Part shown: positions 1-11,204 of the stretch, in pieces | Numbering within the stretch: the first letter of the stretch is position 1 | How the letters are laid out: the number at the start of each line of letters is the position of its first letter | DNA from: Ancylostoma caninum | Taxonomy: Eukaryota > Nematoda > Chromadorea > Rhabditida > Ancylostomatidae | NCBI GenBank assembly: GCA_037903475.1 | Contig: JBAJFG010000384.1 | Location: 3,053,001 to 3,117,000, forward strand | DNA: 64,000 nucleotides | Reading direction: 5' to 3' | Notes under the pieces: generated by a model | Databases searched by the model: none | What the model was told of the DNA's origin: nothing | The model's input: only the letters and a program-made list of their open reading frames with translations | Position numbers and translations under genes: made by a program

Positions 1-250
1 GGTTCTCTAGCACGCTCAACACAAATGCGGTCACCATTTTCCATGAAACTTTCATCCGAATCATTTGATCGACTTCTTCTCCATGGGGTCGTTGAGAAAG
101 TGAAAAAGACATCATCTCGTGTTCAATAACTGATTGAAGTAAAACATCCATGCGAGACTGTGTTACACCGTCTAGTATATAATAAGTCATCTGGAAACTT
201 TTCTTTAAATTTCATCTCATTAGCTCCATAAGGGACGTGCTTTCAGTAAA

Positions 251-2811
251 ATGAGTTCAGTGTGGAAATTTTACAAGAGAGCGGTTGAAGGTGAAGATAG
301 ACGGGAGTACGCTACATGCAAATTCTGCACGAAGTCCTTCAAGATTCCGAGGTCGAAAACAACCAGTAACTTGCTATCGCACTTGAACAAATGTCACAAA
401 AGCGAGATGGAGCAGAGTAGTGAAGACAATCAGAACGGGACCGACACCGGCGTTAGTCAGCAAAAACTGGAGGATGTTTTCAAAAGAAAGCTGAATTCAC
501 GTGTAAAGCATACCCTGGACAGGAAGCTGGTGACCTTCATCGCAAAGTCTGCTGTGCCGTTGAATATTGCAGCTGAAGATTACTTCAAAGATTTTATCAG
601 TGAACTGAATCCGGGGTACACAGTACCTTGTCCGAAGACTCTACTGTCATTGATGAAAGCCGAAGTTGAATCTATCGACGAAACAAACAAGAAAATTTTC
701 TGCAAAGGCGGCGTCCAGATTGCAATCACGGCTGATGGGTGGTCATCGAAGAACTCCTCCAGTTCGCTCCTTGCTGTGACAGGTCATGCATTGAGTGCAG
801 ACTTTAGTGTTCGCAAAGATGTCATCTTGGTTATACCGATGGAGGAAGAGAGGTAAGAGGAAGAAAGATATCATAAAATGTGATGTGGAAAACTCAATTT
901 TTAAGCAAAACCGCTGCTGTTGTGGCAGATAAAATCCGTGAATGCCTGGCAAGACTGGATATTCCTCCAAATAGCATTTCTTTCCTTATCGCAGATGGAG
1001 CCACTGTTATGTCAAGGGCCGCATTTGGATTGGACATCGAATAGTAAGATATAAAATAGTTGTGCGTGAGCCTAATTGCAGTGACAATACTTCATTTTCT
1101 AGCATGCATTGCTGTGCGCATATTGTCAGTTTGGCTGTGCGAGCTTCGTTAGAGCTTGATACTGTACGGGAGCCATTGAAAATTGTGAAACGCGTCGCAG
1201 CGAAGCTGAATCGCAGTGGAAAGTTGAAGAACATGTTTAAAAGGTAAGGTGCAAAAGAAGGGTGAGGTGACACTTTGTTAAGCCATTGACATCTACAGAC
1301 ATTAAAAATTCAGGTTTCTCAAAGAAGAATCTCTTCAAATGACGCTGCCCATGACCGATTCACCTACTAGGTGGAGTTCTACCTACTACATGATCTGCGA
1401 CTTCCTAAATACTGTTAGAGATTATTTATCTAATACCCCTTTTCTGTCTTATTTTTTAAATCGCTAGATCTCATTTCAGCTGCCAGCTGTCGAAAAATTG
1501 CTGGAATTTCTTCGCTGTTCTCCATTAGAAGACAATGAAATCCGCCTACTGAAAGCCATTCGAGTATTTTTAGAACCCTTCCAAACAATGACGAAGCAGG
1601 TATCCATATTCTATTTTTTCCCTTCATTTCCATCGTTCATTATGACCTGTTCCAGGTATGTTACCAATCAGCCTGCATTTCTATGTACATTCCGGTCGGC
1701 AAGGCGCTTATTACAACCACTGAGGGGTAGGACTTCCCTAGACTTATGGTGTTTCTTCCTTTTCCCTAAGCATTCTTTTTCAGAAACCTTGAAAACGCGC
1801 GAAAAGAAGCGGCTGCATTTGGAGAATGTCTTTTACTCAAAACTAAGGCCTACTTCGAGGAATTTCTTGAAAACCGGTCACTGCAATTCGCAACGTTGTG
1901 TGACGCTCGCTTCGCCTACCTTGAGACTGTGTTTACCAAGGAAAAGTGGAACGAAATTTCGGATGATTTCATCAATTGTAGATGTACGTAATTCCCTCAA
2001 TGTTTTTTCTGTGCTATTACGCTAACTGATCTTAATTTTCTAGTGAGGGAAGCAGAAAAAGCAGGCGTATCTGTGGTTGGTGCAGCACCCCCTTCACCGA
2101 AAGTCGAGGAATCTCCTGTGTGGGGAGTACTGACCAGTAAAGGTCAGGAGAAAGAAACAAATATTGACACAGACAAATATGAGGACGAATTGAAGGTAAT
2201 ATTCTAGCTTGAGATAACCCCATCAAAGAAACAAGTTAATTCTTTATTATTTTAGCTCGAGCTGCAAAAGTATGCAGTGTGTCTGAGGAGGCAAGATTCC
2301 CGCCCACGCCCTGAGGAGGACCCATTTGTTTGGTGGCGCACACATCGTGGAGAATTCCCTAATATCGCTGCTGCAGCATCGCATTACCTTGTTGCTCCGC
2401 CGGCATCAGTTGACTGCGGAAGATTATTTAGGTCCAAGCATTTCTTTACTACAGCTGAATAGTTCTTCGATTACAGTCGCATCTGTTTCAGCTCCGCCGG
2501 GATCATCTATGGCAAGAAGCGAAGGGGTCGTCTTGCTAGCAGAAACGCTCGGCTTCTACTAGTGATAAATGCAAACTGCAATAGAAGTTCAATAAGGTGA
2601 GTGTCCAGATCGTTCAAAGAATTGGTATTAATGACGCACAGTAAGTTCGTAAATTTTCAGGAGTAGCCGAGGATGGAGTCCCAGCGAACTCCGCCGCTAT
2701 GGGAAATCGTATGGGATGGATGAAATTTACACGAGCTCGGAAGATGAAAATTCAGGAGAGGAGGAAGATAGCACTGACTATGAGGATCTTTCGTTAGATG
2801 ATGCACTGTGA
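251..2811 (+). CDS. BED-finger hAT-superfamily transposase, 11 exons, apparently intact
   Basis: I joined exons 251-852, 906-1043, 1103-1243, 1314-1413, 1480-1599, 1656-1726, 1784-1983, 2044-2195, 2256-2431, 2492-2596 and 2661-2811. Every intron is GT-AG and 53-70 bp long. All phases agree, giving 651 residues with no internal stop. Seen in order: an N-terminal BED-type zinc finger (C23, C26, H44, H49); TADGWSS with the likely first catalytic Asp near 162; IADGAT with the second Asp near 231; a C-x2-H motif (CCAH, 250-253); TRWSSTYYM; and the C-terminal hAT dimerisation region (WW near 534, then RLFSSAG). The tail is acidic (DENSGEEEDSTDYEDLS). hAT transposases bind DNA through BED and cut and paste it with an RNase H-like DDE fold. 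An AATAAA lies at 2914-2919. Element ends and the 8-bp target duplication were not found; the left end may lie outside the window. It could be an active transposon or a domesticated ZBED-type gene. The splice model is inferred from sequence alone. Confidence 0.88.
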
Positions 2812-2913
2812 CAGCACCACATATTGCTCATATTTTTGTATTGAATGAAAATGGAATGGAAGGTTCTTCAAGCATTGCTGCAAAAAATGTGCTTTGTTTT
2901 TGCAATATAAACG

Positions 2914-2919
2914 AATAAA
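2914..2919 (+). promoter_or_regulatory. Polyadenylation signal AATAAA of the hAT gene
   Basis: Canonical hexamer about 100 nt after the TGA at 2809-2811, in AT-rich sequence with no competing gene nearby. Confidence 0.55.
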
Positions 2920-3189
2920 TCTGAAGTTCTGAAAATTCGTCTATTGTCGTATATTGAACTCCTTTCATTGGAGTTCTTATAGATTCGAGAGTGTTCGTGG
3001 ACGGGTGGTTCGCAGAGACAAGTCGGTTTGTTCAAAGATTCAAGGGGTTGGAGGGGGCAGCATGAGAGTCATCCAATCCATTGCATAGATTTCTTCACGA
3101 CTAAGAAAATTTTATGAGTCCGGATATTCAAAAGTCAAAGAATTGCACAAATCCAAGAATGCGATCATTTGCCTGCAAAAACCTGAACA

Positions 3190-3550
3190 AGTTCAAAAAT
3201 TCGATATTCGAGAGGTGAAAAACTGAGTAAATTCGGTTATTCGAGAAAAGTCTCGAATAGATTCGAAATTCGATTATTCGAAAAAACTTTCGAATCGAAT
3301 AAATTCGAAATTCGATTATTCGAAAAAACTTTCGAATCGAATAAATTCGAAATTCGATTAATCGAAAAAACTTCCGAATCGAATAAATTCGAAATTCGAT
3401 TATTCGAAAAAATCTTCGAATCGAATAAATTCGAAATTCGATTATTCGAAAAATTCAGAAATCGAATAAATTCGTTATTCGATTATTCGAAAAATTTTAA
3501 AATCGAATAAATTCGAAATTCGATTATTCGAAAAAAATTTCGAATATTCC
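3190..3550. repeat. 42-bp AT-rich tandem repeat (TTCGAATTCG-type) downstream of hAT gene
   Basis: About six diverged copies of a roughly 42-bp unit built from ATTCGAAATTCGATTATTCG and TTTCGAATCGAATAAA. Each unit is itself full of TTCGAA palindromes, so the block can fold on itself. Similar but more decayed sequence occurs at 60640-61370. Many hAT elements carry subterminal repeats of this sort, so it may be the 3' end of the hAT element; that link is inference. Confidence 0.7.
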
Positions 3551-3559
3551 GAAGTATAG

Positions 3560-4260
3560 TAGGCATTCAATTGACTGCCAGTCGATTTCTGACTTGTCTA
3601 TTTGCGATCGTTTTGAACGCTATGATTTTTCAACATTGTTTCTTTCAGAAGATGTACAACTCATCGGCATTAGGCAGTATGTTGTTATTAACCGCGGCAA
3701 TGTTCTCGAATGTCTCGTTCGATTTCGACTTTGTCTATACCAGCATTAAGTTTTGCGTACTGTATGTAAACAACTTAGCTAACTTAACAACATAACATAA
3801 AAACCTATCATTACTTTTCAGGAATAAGAAGACGATGGAAATTTGCAGCGAATCCACCGAAGAAAAAAAAGGGGTGCGACATCGACCCCCAAAAGGTCTT
3901 AAAGACTGTTGTTGTTCCACCAGTGATAATCATCTTGCTCTTAGAGTGATCTCTGGTATCGCACCTCATTCGTTTTGGTCTAATCATCGAATTTTTTAGT
4001 TATCAGTTGAGGTTTTTTTCCGGAATAGTGATTAACAAGAAGCATGCTTTCGTACTTTACCATCATTTTCTTTCCCATGATAAAGCTGTGGTGTACACAA
4101 GTTCTTTTTGAGAAAATATTTTCGAAAATGGAGTGGGAATTGGAGACAAGGACGTCAACCTGTATGGCATCGCTCGGAGTGTGGGCAGCGCCACATCAGC
4201 GTCTAGCTGTGTTTTTACGCGTTAGCCGTTATATAGCCCGGGTTTGGCTTCACGCTTATC
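3560..4260. other. No recognisable gene
   Basis: AT-rich sequence with short open frames in both strands (for example 3571-3795 plus and 4044-4322 plus). None has a recognisable motif, and the second runs into the MITE at 4269. Confidence 0.5.
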
Positions 4261-4268
4261 AATGTGGG

Positions 4269-4922
4269 TTAAAGGCAGTATGTCACCTCATTTCGTGGGC
4301 TATGGATCTCAGCATACTCTAGACGTTCTCGTCGCGCTGATTCCAATTACGTAAGTCGTAACGCATACAAGCGACACAGATCCGTTTTCGGAGGGTCTGA
4401 ATGTGCAGCTCACGGATCACTTGGGCGGAACGGTCCGCGACTGTGGTGCCTGCCCGCCACGTCTGCAGCGTTGACAACAGTCTTCACGTGTCCGATCGAT
4501 GAGATCAATGGCTTCACGCGTCCACTCAGCTCGACAAACTGTTTCAAAGTCCGTTCCGAAAAACGATTAAAAAACGAGTTTAGAAGCCGTTTTGTAACAT
4601 TTTATGTATACCCCGGGGTTCAGCGAGTCGGGGTGTGTATCATTATGAGGGAAGGGAAAACGAGGCGGAGACTTCCCACCGATCACGATCAACTCGTCCT
4701 CGGTCGCCTTTAAATTTTCGATAGTCAAGTATAGCGGAATCGCGCGCGAAGGGAACGAGTCAACCGATCTGGGCGGGAGAAGGATTTGAACGAACCAATC
4801 GCAGAACCGTATCACGCCTCGTTTTCCCTCATGATGATACATACTCCTCACATACCCCCTGCATACTGAGATTCAGGATCAGCCAAAAACTTAAATACGA
4901 AAACGAGGTGACACACTGCCTT
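4269..4922. mobile_element. TTAA-flanked MITE, copy 1 (piggyBac-like target site)
   Basis: Starts TTAA-AGGCAGTATGTCACC (4269 onward) and ends GGTGACACACTGCCTT at 4922, an inverted repeat of more than 20 bp shared with four other copies in the window. The right TTAA is lost. The interior has the same sequence as the other copies, including the stretch that reads CPIDEINGFTRPLSSTNC. Its interior is partly in opposite orientation to the 23.7-kb copy. No transposase is present. A TTAA target is typical of piggyBac, so a non-autonomous piggyBac-type element is inferred. Confidence 0.7.
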
Positions 4923-5047
4923 GGACGAGTGTTTAGAAACGGCTTCCTTTGCAAGCGGTGCGGGGACAATTGAATGTACTAAACCTTACACCAATCACGT
5001 TCGGTCTACGCAGTCTTGTAGGTTCCATGATGTCGTTTAAGAGAGTC

Positions 5048-5250
5048 GTTTCTCCAGTGTCATCCATCAACTAACCAGATCCTTCATAGGTAATCCTTTG
5101 TCTTAAGTACACAGTATTCAGAGCTTGACCCATTCCAATTCTAACATTGTAATGGTGGTGAAATGATTACTTTTAGATATGTGTACCATGTACATATATT
5201 CCCAGCTTGTCTCTTCTTTCTTGAAGTACTATTCTGTTACAGCATGCAGA
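5048..5250. repeat. Dispersed repeat X, uninterrupted copy 1
   Basis: Matches 7691-7906 plus 9420-9490, and parts of 6422-6480 plus 7384-7440. Shared landmarks are TCCATCAACTAACC, CAGTATTCAGAGCTTGACCC, TTTTAGATATGT and CAGCTTGTCTCTTCTTTC. It is useful because it shows the sequence before transposons entered the other copies. Identity of the repeat is unknown. Confidence 0.65.
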
Positions 5251-5256
5251 TACCAC

Positions 5257-5340
5257 CGGCTGCGAGGGATTCAAACCCACTGCTCTCGACACACAATGCT
5301 TTTGGACTTTCTACTCGGCCACATTACATCTGACAGCGGG
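5257..5340 (-). repeat. tRNA-derived sequence (pseudo-tRNA or SINE head)
   Basis: The reverse complement reads GTGGCCGAGTAGAAAGTCC, then GTGGGTTTGAATCCCTCGC. These resemble a pol III A box (TGGCnnAGTGG) and B box (GGTTCGAnTCC) at tRNA spacing, of Ser/Leu type. The acceptor stem does not pair well and no clear anticodon loop can be drawn, so a functional tRNA is unlikely. Confidence 0.5.
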
Positions 5341-6420
5341 AGATGGGTTGTTCTTTCTCAGTAATGTCCCATGCGGCATCGATCGATTGCAGAGTGAGCG
5401 ATCTACAGCACAGCCCAGCTGCCTCGGCAGATCGATAGATCGGCTGCCGCTCGGCTGGGTCCGCTCTAGTCCCATCTCAATTGGGGTGACAGCCAAACGA
5501 GCTCAGCTGGGCTGAGGGAGGATTACCAGGGGCACTGCAATCTAGACCCCTTAAAAACGGGGCTCTCGGTACTTCCACGACAATTTTTGTAAATCACTGG
5601 GACCAGCATGGTGAGAAACCTTGGATCTGTTGATATTTCCCGCACGCAGTGGGAGGGGGGGGGCCCAGGAATACTGCATTTGGACACACTGTCAGTAGAT
5701 ATGTTACATCCATCTTTTATACTTTTCAAAAAAGCTTTACCTGCAATATTGATGTGATGTTTTCTTCTGCGTGAAGGATTGGATGGTTTATAGTTTGTGT
5801 ATCGTCGATAAAGAGGCCGTGTACCGGAGCTATAGAGAAATGCTGAACTGCTCTCAACAGAGTACTGCTTGTTTCCGAGGCGACAGGCGCCCGCATGTAG
5901 GCTTCGGTCGCGTAGAGCTTTATGGATACACATCGAGTAGTCACGTGCGCTTCCGTTCTTGCTATCTTGCTCCATGACACTTAGGCGACCTTCTAGAAAA
6001 CATTTGATCGAAAATCCATATTAAGATCGTGATGCTAAGGTCAGAGATTCACATTTGGAAGACTTTACGAACATTCTTGCTTTCTGCCGTAGCATGGAAT
6101 TCTCCTCGACGTGCAAAGCGACAGACAATCTTAATACATGTCCTACACATATCTCTTCCTCATCAGGTAATATGGGACTAAATAAAATATTATTATAATT
6201 TTGAGAGGTCTCTTTTGCTGAATTGTTCACGTCTTCTATTGGAACCAAAGTCAGTTAATAAAGTTTCATTATCTTCAGCAAAATCCAAACGACTAGATGA
6301 ATATGGACCTCTTCCACTGTGGAGCGTGGCAGTCTGACTATCTGCTGCAGTCTTCGACCGATAATGCTTTGATGACGCTCTCTGATACTTTATGACCAGA
6401 AAACCGCCCGCCTTGCCTGG
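5341..6420. other. No recognisable gene
   Basis: Contains open frames on the minus strand up to 150 codons (5523-5975), but no family motif. 5640-5670 holds a G-rich tract. I see nothing supportable as a gene. Confidence 0.5.
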
Positions 6421-6421
6421 G

Positions 6422-7440
6422 CGCTCCGAGTTATCTGTACTAGTTGATCCCTTGAAACATTTGTACAGAATGGGAAACTACAGGGTACGTCAGAATTATT
6501 GACGCATCTAAAATGAATCTGTAGAAAAGAGAAGATGCAAAAGCATTCCAAATAAGCATATGAAGAATAAAGCCCTTGCCTTGGCGATCCGAATAAATGC
6601 ACTCTTGTTAACAACAAGCTCCTTCCTTGCTGATGCAGTCACAGAAACGACGAGCGATCACACAGCCTCTGCGCCGCAACTAACTCAGGTCTACTTCGTC
6701 GCAGATCTTGAATAGATAAGCCACTGGGAGCCTGATGTTTCTGTGGACGATAGCACAGCTCTTGCTTTCTAAGAAATCCATATGAAGTCATCCGTAGATT
6801 GGAACTCGGTTCACAAGGAAGCCTATTCTCTGCCAAATTGAAGTCCGTCAAGTAGATTTTTGAAACTGGGCCCGTACCACTTTTGTCGCTTGCACAACAG
6901 CCAAGCCCTGCCAAATTACTTATGAATTCATCTTATGATGAGAACTAAGATGAGCAAGGAAATGTGCTCTCAGAAGATTGCTTGAATGAGAAACAGGCAA
7001 AAGAAAAAATTTTCTACAGTAAAACATAAATCCCTTTCTCTGGCGGCAGCACGACAAGACTTGCGAACAAGGATATGCTTCCGTGTGAGTCTTGTAGAGC
7101 AAGACCTGCCCCACTTCCCATAGGAGTATCTTTTTCCTAAAGCTACACTCTTCAAAAAAATGGAAGAATAATGGACAAACTTCGGTTGCGGCGCATCGGC
7201 GATATACTCTACTGACATCTTCGTGGCTGCTTTTACAAGGAGAGCGAGCTTTCCGAACAGGAGTGGATTTTCTGCATTCGCTGAGACATGACCTTCATTT
7301 TGGATATGCGTATATAGTGGTTTTCGGGATGTTCTCCTTTTTACAGCATAGCTTCAGTGCGTCAATATTTATGAAACACCCTGTAATAACGCTAGATGTC
7401 CCCTTTTCCATTGTAATCCATCCGTTAAGCAGGTCTTCCG
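6422..7440. repeat. Repeat X copy 2, split by a TA-flanked element
   Basis: 6422-6480 matches 7693-7752 and 7384-7440 continues the same match, so this is one X copy interrupted at a TA dinucleotide by the element at 6481-7383. Confidence 0.7.
6481..7383. mobile_element. 903-bp Tc/mariner-type element with TA target duplication
   Basis: Left end CAGGGTACGTCAGAATTATT, right end (reverse complement) CAGGGTGTTTCATAAATATT, both followed by GACGCA. It is flanked by TA at 6479-6480 and 7384-7385. The empty site is visible at about 7750, where repeat X reads AAACTAATAACGG. Inside, minus-strand frames (6639-6914, 6970-7218) show no DDE motifs I can recognise, so it is non-autonomous or badly decayed. 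Confidence 0.72.
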
Positions 7441-7690
7441 AGCGGCGAGCTACCTTATCCCCCCGCAGGAGGAGGCGGTCCGCAAGCCACGCCGCAAGTC
7501 AACCACCACGCCAATGCAGCAGGTGGAAGCTCGGCCCCGGCCTTCTCACCAAATGGAACACATTCCTGAACATACAGCAAATTTCTGAAAAAATTACCCA
7601 CGCGCTTACAAAGAGGTTGCAATATAATGAAGGTGTGTCTATGCTTGTAATACTATAGAAGTCGGACGAGAATTGGGCTGAAAATTTCCT

Positions 7691-7906
7691 CATGCGTTCG
7701 AGTTATCTGTACTAGATGATCTCTTGGAACATTTGTACAGGTCGGCAAACTAATAACGGTAGATGTACCCTTTTCCAGTGTAATCCATCAGCTAACCGGG
7801 TCCTCCATAGCTAATCCTTTGTGTTAATTACCCAGTATTCAGAGTTTGACCCATTTGAATTTTAACACTGTAATGGTGTTGAATTGATTATTTTTAGATA
7901 TGTATA
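7691..7906. repeat. Repeat X copy 3, left part
   Basis: Matches repeat X and is broken at 7906 by the Helitron at 7907-9419. The match resumes at 9420. Confidence 0.7.
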
Positions 7907-9419
7907 CTAGCGCCCCTTCGGGACGCTAGAAAGTGGGGTGGGGCAGCCACTTGGGGTATGTGCATAAGCTTCACACGTGGGAAATGCTTAGAAAATTAGC
8001 AAATAAGCAAAACTAATCATTAAATGAGCTTAAATACAAAATCCTTCTTATGAGTTGCGTATATTCTACGGGCCTGGCCGCCTCGTCAAGCTTCGAGCCT
8101 TCTCGCGATCCTAGCGTTGCTTGCAAATTTTTAATAATGCATCTACATGTAAAGCTAATTTCCGATGCAATGATACTAACTACTTTTTTGTCACTTTTCT
8201 TACATGCCCATGGACCCGTTATGAGCGGTCACTTTCAACACTGCGCAGGAGTATCTTTCACATGGCTTTAGTGCTTGTGAACAACATGAAGTTACCAGTG
8301 CCGTGCGAGTAATCACCTGAAATGATTCAAGCTTCCCGTTGTTGAGATAGTCCAACTGATGAGCTTCTGCTCCAATATACAGGGAGGAAGAAGAGGTGGT
8401 CGACTGAGACACCAATGAGTGCGTAGCGTGCCCGTACTCCATCGTCACACGTGCATCTTGATGTTTTTCCCACTATTGGGCCACGGCGGAACCATTCTCC
8501 ATCCGTGGACCCGTATCCAGGCGCTTTCCCCACTTTTGGGGCAGTGAAGATCCATTTTCCATTCATGGATCTGTATCATGGCGTTCCTCCCATTATTGGG
8601 GCAGGGCAGACCCAATCCATCGGTGAGACTCGTGTCCCAGCGCTTTCCCCAATATTGGCCCCTTGTAGACCCATTCTCCATCGATGGATCCGTACCCTGC
8701 CGTTTTCCCACTGTTGGGCCACCCATCCTGATGATTTTCTGAACTACGGGGCCCCCGGCACATCAGTCCAATCAGTGCACCCGCACTCTTTGTAAATCTT
8801 GAAAAAATGGAAGAAAGTTAGGTAATATTTAGAAAGCTTGATCAATTGCAAAACTGGTTCCGGAAAATGTCATAACAGCTTATAATGACGTGTTCTTCGT
8901 TAATTCATTCTGTGTATTTGATTGTACTGCCTTAAAAACAGACGGATCCTCAAGCTGCATAATCTCCATGGGACCTCAATAATGAGAGGTGCTCAACGAG
9001 CACATCCTACATAAGGAAACCGAGTGAATCCTATCGCTACGACCTCCACTCATCCTTTCGAAGAGATTCACGTCCAGCGTTCCCAGGATTGAGTGCAGTT
9101 ACTGACAAAGCTCCATCACAGGGGCTACTCTGCTCCGTACATTGCTGCTATGCATCGCCAAATCGCTGTAAACACTGTCTCGCCCGGAGGGCTCGAGACT
9201 GCTAGTCGCTGGTCCCACGGCGAAATCCTGAATGCACGCGACTTCCACCACGTCTATGTACCTATGACGAAACATCGGCCGAATGCCCCGTCAGCTGCGC
9301 ATCCTCGCGAGCCACAGTCTATATATGAGCTCACGGCTAAAGCGTGCGATCACGTGCTATTCCCCCTACGCCTGCGCTCTAGAAAATTTTGTTGCACTAC
9401 CATGATTTATATAAGAGGA
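7907..9419 (-). mobile_element. Non-autonomous Helitron, family H2, copy a
   Basis: Read on the minus strand it begins TCCTCTTATATAAATC (9419 leftward) and ends in a hairpin, CTAGCGTCCC-GAAG-GGGCGCTAG, whose final CTAG is at 7910-7907. The flanks are A and T, as Helitrons require (A|TC...CTRR|T). Repeat X is continuous across the insertion point (compare 5165-5215) with no target duplication. The interior holds a ~63-bp minisatellite (8451-8770). No Rep/helicase is encoded. Length is 1513 bp. Confidence 0.75.
8451..8770. repeat. Minisatellite, ~63-bp unit, inside Helitron H2a
   Basis: Four to five diverged units with the landmarks CCATCCGTGGACCCGTATCC, AGGCGCTTTCCCCAC, TTTTGGGGCAG. It is related to the repeats at 10001-10590, 20010-20270, 27830-28020, 55110-55420 and 61610-61890. 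Open frames across it in both strands are translation of the repeat. Confidence 0.8.
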
Positions 9420-9490
9420 TTCCATGTATATTTCCAGCTTGTCTCTTCTTTCTTGAAGTACTATTCTGTTACAGCATGCAAATGCCGACG
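9420..9490. repeat. Repeat X copy 3, right part
   Basis: TTCCATGTATATTTCCAGC through TACAGCATGC continues the X match broken at 7906. Confidence 0.65.
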
Positions 9491-9821
9491 CTGAATCGTT
9501 CATCACTGCCCCACTTCACGCATTCACGCTGTTTTGTACCGCTGATATTGTTCAAGATAACTCTCACACGATCACGTCAGGAGCAGTATCCATTTCTTAT
9601 AGCATTTTTCGTTTGTCAATTTTGCATTTTCACAGCCCCTCTGTGGTATCCATCTGCAAATATTTGCAGGTCTGCTGCCTGAAACTTTTGAACGAAATTG
9701 GCTATTAGCTTGAACGGCACACGTCTGTATGAACTCGGCTCATTCTTAGTATCGAGAAGACAGATGTTTCAGATGTCTGTTTAGAATTTATTCAGAATTT
9801 CTATCTAGAATTTCTTTCCGA

Positions 9822-10588
9822 CTAGCGCCCCTTCGGGACGCTAGAAAGTGGGGTGGGGCAGCCACTTGGGACATGTGCAAACGCTTCACACTTGCAAAAT
9901 CTCTAGAAAATTGATAAAGAAGCAGAACCAATCTTCCAATGGGCCCAAACATGAAGTCCTTCTTATGAGTTGAGTATGAGCATGAGGAGTTCGTTCTCCG
10001 TCGTATGGCGTATTCGTGCGTATTCCTCACTACCGGGCTAATGCAGACGCGTTCTCCATCGGCGGAACTGTATCCTGCCGTTCCCCACACTATTGGACAA
10101 GGCAAAATCGTATCCGAGTGTTTTCCAGACTACTGGGCCGCAGTGGGCCCTTCCTCCATCAGAGCGCCCGTATTCTGGCGCCTTCCTCACAGTTAGTGCA
10201 AGCCGGATCCGTTCTCCAGGGGCGGGTTTGCATCCTGGCATTCTCAACTATCGGATTTGAGTGAACCCGTATCCTGACGTTCTCCACACCATTATGCTAC
10301 GACGGGTCCTTCCTCCATCGGTGGACCCGTATCCTGGCGTCCCCCACACCACTGGGCCACGGGGGGCCCTTTTTCCATAGTGGACCCGTTCTGACGTCCT
10401 TCACACCACTGGGGCACAGTGGGCCCTTTCTCCATCGGTGGACCTGTGTCATGGCGTTCCCCACAGCACTGGGCCACGGCAGGCCTTTTCTTCATCGGTG
10501 GACCGGTATCCTGGCGGCCCCCACACCAATGGGCCACAGTGGGCCCTTTCTCCATCGGTGGTCCCGTATCCGTATATATTTGATTGGA
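9822..10588 (-). mobile_element. Non-autonomous Helitron, family H2, copy b
   Basis: The terminal hairpin CTAGCGCCCC-TTCG-GGACGCTAG (9822-9844) and the following 140 bp match H2a. CTAG is preceded by A at 9821. The proposed 5' end (GA at 10587-10588, then T) is tentative because the 5' sequence differs from H2a. The interior is mostly minisatellite. Confidence 0.6.
10001..10580. repeat. Minisatellite, ~58-62-bp unit, inside Helitron H2b
   Basis: Eight to ten diverged copies with the core CATCGGTGGACCCGTATCC, TGGCGTCCCCCACACCA, CTGGGCCACGGTGGGCCC. It shares its core with the H1 minisatellites when reverse complemented. Confidence 0.82.
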
Positions 10589-10938
10589 TACACAATGTCA
10601 TGCCTTCATATTCAGAGGCTTTTACTCTTTGTTAGAGCAGAAGCTTTCTCGAAACGAACGGGTGTCGTGACTACACAATCGCTGCGAGGAATTCAGCAGG
10701 GGATGCGACAGTAGCATCCACCAGACGAGGCGACCGCGTAGGTCCAGCCTCACCGAAGCTTCCGAGACGCTGCAGCTCTCTTAACACCCGTCCATTACTT
10801 CCTGCAAGTGTACACAGCGTTGCAACAGTGAAACGCTGGTTTTCCTGCTGCGTACATTGTGCAGCCTGAAAGCTCGTACACACTCCCTCACTCCTATGCG
10901 GCGAGACCCCCAGCGTAGGTGATGAAACCACTAACACT

Positions 10939-11194
10939 GCCGCTATAGTCCTCGAGGACTGTAGCGCTTTGCGTCGCCGTCGCCGGCGACTGTGAGGCCG
11001 ATACGCATCGATTGTGAGCGGAGCGGCGGCGGCGGCCGCCGTCGCCGGCGACTGGCGATCGCCAACATCGACGGCCGCCAATGTTGGCGACTGCGGCGCC
11101 GGTGCGTATCGATTGTGAGGGGTGCCAACATTGGCGGCCGCCGTCGCCAGCGACGGCGACGCAAGGTGCTATACTCCTCGAGGAGTATAGCGGC
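10939..11194. mobile_element. GC-rich foldback MITE A
   Basis: Imperfect inverted ends: GCCGCTATAGTCCTCGAGG...GCGTCGCCGTCGC on the left, and GCGACGGCGACGC...CCTCGAGGAGTATAGCGGC on the right. The middle repeats CGCCGTCGCCGGCGAC and CGATTGTGAG in opposing directions. Open frames here (Arg/Ala-rich) are artefacts of CGC/GCC runs. No target duplication seen. Confidence 0.65.
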
Positions 11195-11204
11195 TACCTA
11201 AAGG

